Positions 60,275 to 64,000 of a DNA stretch of 64,000 bases are shown here, piece after piece. The stretch is taken from NCBI GenBank assembly GCA_001647635.1, contig CP014761.1, positions 1,364,001 to 1,428,000 of the forward strand, read 5' to 3'. Numbering within the stretch: the first letter of the stretch is position 1; every line of letters starts with the position of its first letter. Origin of the DNA: Leifsonia xyli. GTDB lineage: Bacteria > Actinomycetota > Actinomycetes > Actinomycetales > Microbacteriaceae. The position numbers and the translations under genes were made by a program. Below the pieces are notes generated by a model. It ran no database searches. It was not told the origin of the DNA and saw only the letters and a program-made list of their open reading frames with translations.

Positions 60275-61330
60275 CTATGCGTTCGCTGGCTCCCGGAGGC
60301 GGCCGAGGGCCAGCTCCTCGGCGGCCTGCAGCGTCGTGACGCCGTGCTCGTCGGCGGCGCGGAAGATCTCGGCGACCGTGTCCCCGATCCGCTCCACCCG
60401 CTCCTGGGTGGCCTCGGCGGTGACGCCCGGCTCGGACATCATGTCGAGGAAGATCACGCCGCCCGCGTTGACGACGAAGTCGGGCGCCCAGAGGATGCCC
60501 CGCGCCGCCAGTCGCTCCGCGCCCGAGCGCTCGGCCAGCTGGTTGTTCGCGGGCCCGACGACGGCGGCGACCCGCAGCTCGTCGATGACGCGGTCGGTCA
60601 GCACGCCGCCGACGCCGGCGGGGACGAAGAGGTCGCCCTCGACGCGGTGCGCCTCCTCCGGCTCCACCCAGGTGGCGCCGAGCGCGTCGGCCAGAGCTCG
60701 CTTGGCAGGGTTGACGTCCGTGACGGTCAGGACGGCGCCCTCGCCGGCGAGCCGCATGGCGATGATCGAGCCGACATGGCCGAGGCCGAGCACGGTGACG
60801 CGTCGGCCCGCGACGGAGCGGGTGCCGAAGGCGCGCTCCAGCGTGGCGAGCAGCCCCGCGTAGACGCCCGCGGCGGTCGCGTCGCTCGGCTCTCCGACGC
60901 CGCCCTCCGACGGCGGCAGGCCGCACACGTGCGCGGTACGGGAGGCGACGACGGACATGTCCTCAGCGCTCGTGCCGACGTCCTCAGCGGTCATGTAGCT
61001 GCCGCCCAGCGTCTCGACGGCGTCGCCGAGGTCGAGCATCGCCTCGTAGCGCTCGGTCGGGGTGAGGACGGTCCCTCGCGGGACGTAGACGACCGCCTTG
61101 CCGCCTCCGCGGTTGAGGCCCGCGGCCGAGTTCTTCATCGTCATGCCCTCGGCGAGGCGAAGCGAGTCGGCCACCGCCTCCTGCCAGGAGTCGTACGTCC
61201 AGACGCGGCAGCCGCCGAGGGCGGGGCCGAGGACGGTGGAGTGGACCGCGATGCTGATGGTGAGGCCGCTCCGCCTCCCCTTCACGACGTGCAGTGTTTC
61301 GTGCGGCAGGTCTGCGGGCAGGACGGACAT
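60275..61330 (-). CDS. Leucine/valine/phenylalanine dehydrogenase
   Basis: This is an NAD-dependent amino-acid dehydrogenase of 351 residues of the Glu/Leu/Phe/Val superfamily. The substrate-binding region GPALGGCRVWTYDSWQEAVA is followed by the catalytic-Lys loop NRGGGKAVV. The Rossmann loop is VTVLGLGHVGSIIAMRLAGE, and FVVNAGGVI closes the active site. It oxidatively deaminates a branched or aromatic amino acid to the 2-oxo acid. The ATG has GAGGAGAC a few bases upstream. A hairpin region of 102 bp separates it from purH. Confidence 0.9.
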   Translation of the reverse strand: MSVLPADLPHETLHVVKGRRSGLTISIAVHSTVLGPALGGCRVWTYDSWQEAVADSLRLAEGMTMKNSAAGLNRGGGKAVVYVPRGTVLTPTERYEAMLDLGDAVETLGGSYMTAEDVGTSAEDMSVVASRTAHVCGLPPSEGGVGEPSDATAAGVYAGLLATLERAFGTRSVAGRRVTVLGLGHVGSIIAMRLAGEGAVLTVTDVNPAKRALADALGATWVEPEEAHRVEGDLFVPAGVGGVLTDRVIDELRVAAVVGPANNQLAERSGAERLAARGILWAPDFVVNAGGVIFLDMMSEPGVTAEATQERVERIGDTVAEIFRAADEHGVTTLQAAEELALGRLREPANA

Positions 61331-61367
61331 CGGTGTCTCCTCGTGGGATCGCGGTGAAAATGGTTCA

Positions 61368-61384
61368 GCGGTCTTGTGGACCGC
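61368..61384 (-). terminator. Weak hairpin between purH and the dehydrogenase gene
   Basis: GCGGTC (61368-61373) and GACCGC (61379-61384) flank a 5-base loop. On the minus strand the stem is followed by TGAACCATTTTC, which gives a modest T-run. A second small stem, GCGCCG/CGGCGC (61410-61425), lies nearer to the purH stop. Confidence 0.4.
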
Positions 61385-61432
61385 CGTCCATTCTCCCCTG
61401 CCCGCGAGGGCGCCGCAATCGGCGCGCGGAGG

Positions 61433-63013
61433 TCAGTGGAAGAAGTGCCGTTCGCCGGTGAAGTACATCGTCACGCCGGCCGCCTTCGCCGCCTCGACGA
61501 CCTCCTCGTCCCGGATGCTGCCGCCCGGCTGCACGATCGCCCGCACACCCGCGTCGATCAGGATCTGGGCGCCGTCGGCGAAGGGGAAGAACGCGTCGGA
61601 CGCGGCGACGGAGCCGCGCGCCCGGTCGCCCGCGCGGGTCACCGCGAGGTGGCACGAGTCGACGCGGTTGACCTGGCCCATCCCGACGCCGACCGAGGCG
61701 CCGTCGTGGGCGAGCAGGATGGCGTTGGACTTGACCGCGCGGCACGCCTTCCAGGCGAACTCGAGGTCGGCGCGGGTGGCGGCGTCCGCCTCCTCGCCCG
61801 CGGCGAGCGTCCATCCCTCGGACGTGAACCCTGTGAAGCGGTCGGTGTCCTGCACGAGCACGCCGCCGGAGATCTGCCGGAACTCGGTCAGCGCCCGCGC
61901 GTAATCCTCGGGCAGCTGCAGGATGCGCAGGTTCTTCTTGGTCTGCAGCAGCTCCAGCGCCTCGGGCTCGTAGCCCGGCGCGATCAGCACCTCGGTGAAG
62001 ATGCCCTTCACCGTCTCGGCCATGGCGAGGGTGACCGTCCGGTTGGCCGCGATGACGCCGCCGTACGCCGAGACCGGGTCACACTCGTGGGCCTTGCGGT
62101 GGGCCTCGGCGATGTCGTCCGCGACCGCGATCCCGCAGGGGTTCGCGTGCTTGATGATCGCCACGGCCGGCTGGTCGAAATCGTACGCGCTGCGCAGGGC
62201 GGCGTCCGCGTCCACGTAGTTGTTGTAAGACATCTCCTTGCCGCCGAGCTGCGTCGCCTGGGCGATGCCGTGTCCGGCCGGGTCGGCGTAGAGCGCCGCC
62301 GCCTGGTGCGAGTTCTCGCCGTAGCGCAGGGTCTGCTTCAGCACGGCGCGGGCCTCCCAGCGCTCCGGGAAGTCGTCCGTCGACGGCGCCTCGCCGGCGA
62401 ACCAGGCCGCCACTGCGCCGTCGTATGCGGCCGTATGCGCGAACGCCTTCGCGGCGAGCGCCTGACGCTGCTCGAACGTGGTGCCCCCGGCGCCGACGGC
62501 CTCGATCACCGTTCCGTAATCCGACGGTGACACCACGATGGCCACGTTCGCGTGGTTCTTCGCCGACGCGCGCACCATCGCCGGGCCGCCGATGTCGATC
62601 TGCTCGACGACGTCATTGCCGACGGCGCCGGACGCCACCGTCTCGACGAACGGGTACAGGTTGACGACCACGAGCTCGAACGGCTCGATGCCGAGGTCTT
62701 TCAGCTGCTCCTCGTGCGACGCGAGCCGCAGGTCGGCGAGCAGCCCCGAGTGGATGGCCGGGTGCAGGGTCTTGACGCGGCCGTCGAGCGACTCCGGGAA
62801 GCCTGTGACGCTCGCCACGTCGGTCACCGCGAAACCGGCGTCGCGGATGGTCTGGGCCGTCGAGCCGGTCGAGACGAGTTCCACGCCCGCTCCGGCGAGG
62901 GTGGCGGCCAGGTCGAGCAGCCCCGACTTGTCGCTGACCGAGATCAGCGCCCGGCGGATCGGGACGAGGTCCCGCTCGCGGTACAGGCTGGCGTCGTGAC
63001 GGGGTCCGCTCAT
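61433..63013 (-). CDS. purH: Bifunctional AICAR transformylase/IMP cyclohydrolase
   Basis: This enzyme of 526 residues makes the last two steps to IMP. The N-terminal cyclohydrolase domain has [29 protein letters not shown] and [17 protein letters not shown]. The transformylase domain has [12 protein letters not shown], the catalytic Lys-His of [14 protein letters not shown], and ends [20 protein letters not shown]. The ATG overlaps the purN stop by 4 bp. It uses 10-formyl-THF made by the folD and glyA products. Its substrate AICAR (ZMP) is the source of the ligand of the glyA riboswitch. Confidence 0.97.
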   Translation of the reverse strand: MSGPRHDASLYRERDLVPIRRALISVSDKSGLLDLAATLAGAGVELVSTGSTAQTIRDAGFAVTDVASVTGFPESLDGRVKTLHPAIHSGLLADLRLASHEEQLKDLGIEPFELVVVNLYPFVETVASGAVGNDVVEQIDIGGPAMVRASAKNHANVAIVVSPSDYGTVIEAVGAGGTTFEQRQALAAKAFAHTAAYDGAVAAWFAGEAPSTDDFPERWEARAVLKQTLRYGENSHQAAALYADPAGHGIAQATQLGGKEMSYNNYVDADAALRSAYDFDQPAVAIIKHANPCGIAVADDIAEAHRKAHECDPVSAYGGVIAANRTVTLAMAETVKGIFTEVLIAPGYEPEALELLQTKKNLRILQLPEDYARALTEFRQISGGVLVQDTDRFTGFTSEGWTLAAGEEADAATRADLEFAWKACRAVKSNAILLAHDGASVGVGMGQVNRVDSCHLAVTRAGDRARGSVAASDAFFPFADGAQILIDAGVRAIVQPGGSIRDEEVVEAAKAAGVTMYFTGERHFFH

Positions 63014-63603
63014 GCTCGGGCAAGCTCCTCGAGGTCGATGTGTCCGTTGGCGATGTCGAGGACGGCGTCGATGAGCAGCCGTCGCTCCACGGGTTTGATG
63101 CGCTCGTGCAGGGCCGCCTCGGTGTCTCCGGGCAGCACCTCCACGCGCTCCTGGCTGATGATCGGCCCCGCGTCCACCCCGTTGTCGACGACGATGAGGC
63201 TGGCGCCGGTCTGCGTGACGCCCGCGGCCAGAGCATCCCGCACCGCGTGCGCGCCGGGGAACTCGGGCAGATACGCGGGGTGGGTGTTGATGAGGTCGGG
63301 CGACAGCGCGTCCACGACCCGCGGCGGGACCAGGCGCATGAAGCCGGAGAGGATGGTGAGGTCGGGCTCCCACTGCCGGATCTGCTCCAGCAGCGCATCG
63401 CCCCACTCCTCCCGGCTCGGATACGAGGTGTACGGGACGGTGAAGGTGGGGATGCCGAAGCGCTCGGCGTGCTCGAAGCCGTCGGCCTCGCGGTCGGCGC
63501 CGACGGCCACCACCCGCGCGGGGAACTCGGCGTCCTGGGCCGCCTCGAGCAGCGCGCGCAGATTGGAGCCACCGCCGGAGATCAGGACGACAATCGAGAG
63601 CAC
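63010..63603 (-). CDS. purN: Phosphoribosylglycinamide formyltransferase
   Basis: This is a 197-residue enzyme that formylates GAR with 10-formyl-THF. Its motifs are [17 protein letters not shown] (phosphate loop), [11 protein letters not shown], and the catalytic Asn-His-Asp in [20 protein letters not shown] and [12 protein letters not shown]. The GTG start at 63603 is fixed by a leaderless promoter, TAGGCT at 63610-63615, 6 nt upstream. It is joined to purH by an ATGA overlap. Confidence 0.96.
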   Translation of the reverse strand: MLSIVVLISGGGSNLRALLEAAQDAEFPARVVAVGADREADGFEHAERFGIPTFTVPYTSYPSREEWGDALLEQIRQWEPDLTILSGFMRLVPPRVVDALSPDLINTHPAYLPEFPGAHAVRDALAAGVTQTGASLIVVDNGVDAGPIISQERVEVLPGDTEAALHERIKPVERRLLIDAVLDIANGHIDLEELARA

Positions 63604-63609
63604 CCGACC

Positions 63610-63615
63610 AGCCTA
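63610..63615 (-). promoter_or_regulatory. Leaderless -10 box of purN-purH
   Basis: TAGGCT on the minus strand is followed by 6 nt (GGTCGG) and the GTG start of purN. No leader is available, so there is no ZTP riboswitch on this operon. Confidence 0.65.
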
Positions 63616-63667
63616 GCGGCGGACCGCAGGGCCCGGATGCGCGTTCGCCGACCTGTGGACAACCGGC

Positions 63668-64000
63668 TCAGCGGCACACGCGCGCCCCGGCGACGAGCCC
63701 GATCACCGCGCCGACCGCGACCTCGGCGGCGCCGAGCGCGGCGACCAGCCACGGGTTCGGTCCGACGTCGTGCAGGCGGCCCGGTCCGATCGCGCCCGAC
63801 GACCACCACGCGAGCAGCCCGAGCTGGATGCCCGCGACCACGCCGATTCCGAGGGCGACGAGAACGCGATCCCGGATGCCGTCGAAGCGGCCGGCCACCG
63901 CATCCACCCGCGATCGCAGCAGCGCACCGGCGAGGAAGCCGGCGAGCAGGGGCACCACGACGCCGACCAGCCCGAAGGCGAAGCCGCCGGGAGGGATGAC
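63668..64000 (-). CDS. DUF6350 (PerM-like) membrane protein, C-terminal part
   Basis: This reading frame is open through the right edge of the window, so only its last 110 codons are seen. Three hydrophobic helices are visible (LVGVVVPLLAGFLAGALL, LGIGVVAGIQLGLLAWW, LVAALGAAEVAVGAVIGLVA). A membrane protein of the DUF6350 family lies directly upstream of purN in many actinobacteria (PerM in mycobacteria, implicated in cell division). This placement and the helix pattern support the call. A GTG at 63958 could be mistaken for the start, but the frame continues above it. Confidence 0.65.
   Translation of the reverse strand, partial: VIPPGGFAFGLVGVVVPLLAGFLAGALLRSRVDAVAGRFDGIRDRVLVALGIGVVAGIQLGLLAWWSSGAIGPGRLHDVGPNPWLVAALGAAEVAVGAVIGLVAGARVCR

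Noticed and set aside
63668..63958. A complete 96-residue membrane protein starting at the GTG at 63958
   Set aside because: The frame stays open to the window edge with continuing hydrophobic sequence, so this is the end of a larger gene.
1..64000. tRNA or rRNA genes, CRISPR arrays, insertion sequences, prophage or integrase attachment sites
   Set aside because: Gaps between genes are short and accounted for. I saw no cloverleaf sequence, spaced direct repeats, transposase or phage gene. Weak or diverged RNA genes could escape reading by eye.

Overview
The window is about 70% GC, densely packed and actinobacterial. GTG starts, 4-bp ATGA/GTGA overlaps and leaderless promoters (TANNNT followed by exactly 6 nt and the start codon) are all common. 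Protein content (DUF4232 and other lipoproteins, a PIG-V-like mannosyltransferase, a DUF6350 gene beside purN-purH, ROK- and DeoR-controlled sugar operons whose ABC importers lack an ATPase gene) suggests a Microbacteriaceae chromosome, probably close to Leifsonia. This is chromosomal core and catabolic sequence. I see no phage, insertion sequence, CRISPR array, rRNA or tRNA.

Layout. 0-10 kb: a large secreted DUF4434 protein divergent from a membrane acyltransferase, a CLC channel, a frameshifted membrane-protein gene, a DUF4232 lipoprotein, a ChaA-type antiporter, and a TetR/SDR pair around a striking double operator. 11-16 kb: galactose genes (aldose epimerase, DeoR regulator, galT-galK) and a metallo-beta-lactamase-fold hydrolase. 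16-19 kb: ybaK-like, folD and glyA, with a ZTP (pfl) riboswitch ahead of glyA. 19-31 kb: a GH20 hexosaminidase, a PIG-V-like protein, then a divergent cluster that reads as a complete N-acetylgalactosamine route (ABC importer one way; SIS isomerase/deaminase, ROK kinase, PfkB kinase, class II aldolase, DeoR regulator and deacetylase the other way). 31-36 kb: MFS transporter, NCS1 permease with isochorismatase-type hydrolase, a VapC relic, purU and DUF2568. 36-45 kb: N-acetylglucosamine/chitobiose genes (nagA convergent to an operon of importer, GH3 glycosidase, ROK kinase and nagB, under a ROK repressor). 45-51 kb: serine hydrolase, SDR, icd, GNAT, an alkyltransferase-like protein, a lipoprotein and a phosphate transporter. 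51-64 kb: an orphan receiver with a NarL-type two-component pair, a degenerate PLP-barrel protein, a heterodimeric ABC exporter with a long leader, a membrane-tethered dimethylargininase, a leucine-type dehydrogenase, purH, purN and the end of a DUF6350 gene.

The two amino-sugar systems are parallel. Each has its own importer, kinase, deacetylase and deaminase/isomerase, and together with the GH20 and GH3 enzymes they suit an organism that lives on chitin, wall or glycan amino sugars. A second theme is one-carbon and purine metabolism (glyA, folD, purU, purN, purH).

The most unusual structural signal is a set of 53-80 bp near-perfect palindromes at gene ends. Two of them (17484-17549 and 39330-39395) are copies of one 66-bp element, and the second copy splits the GH3 gene in two reading frames.
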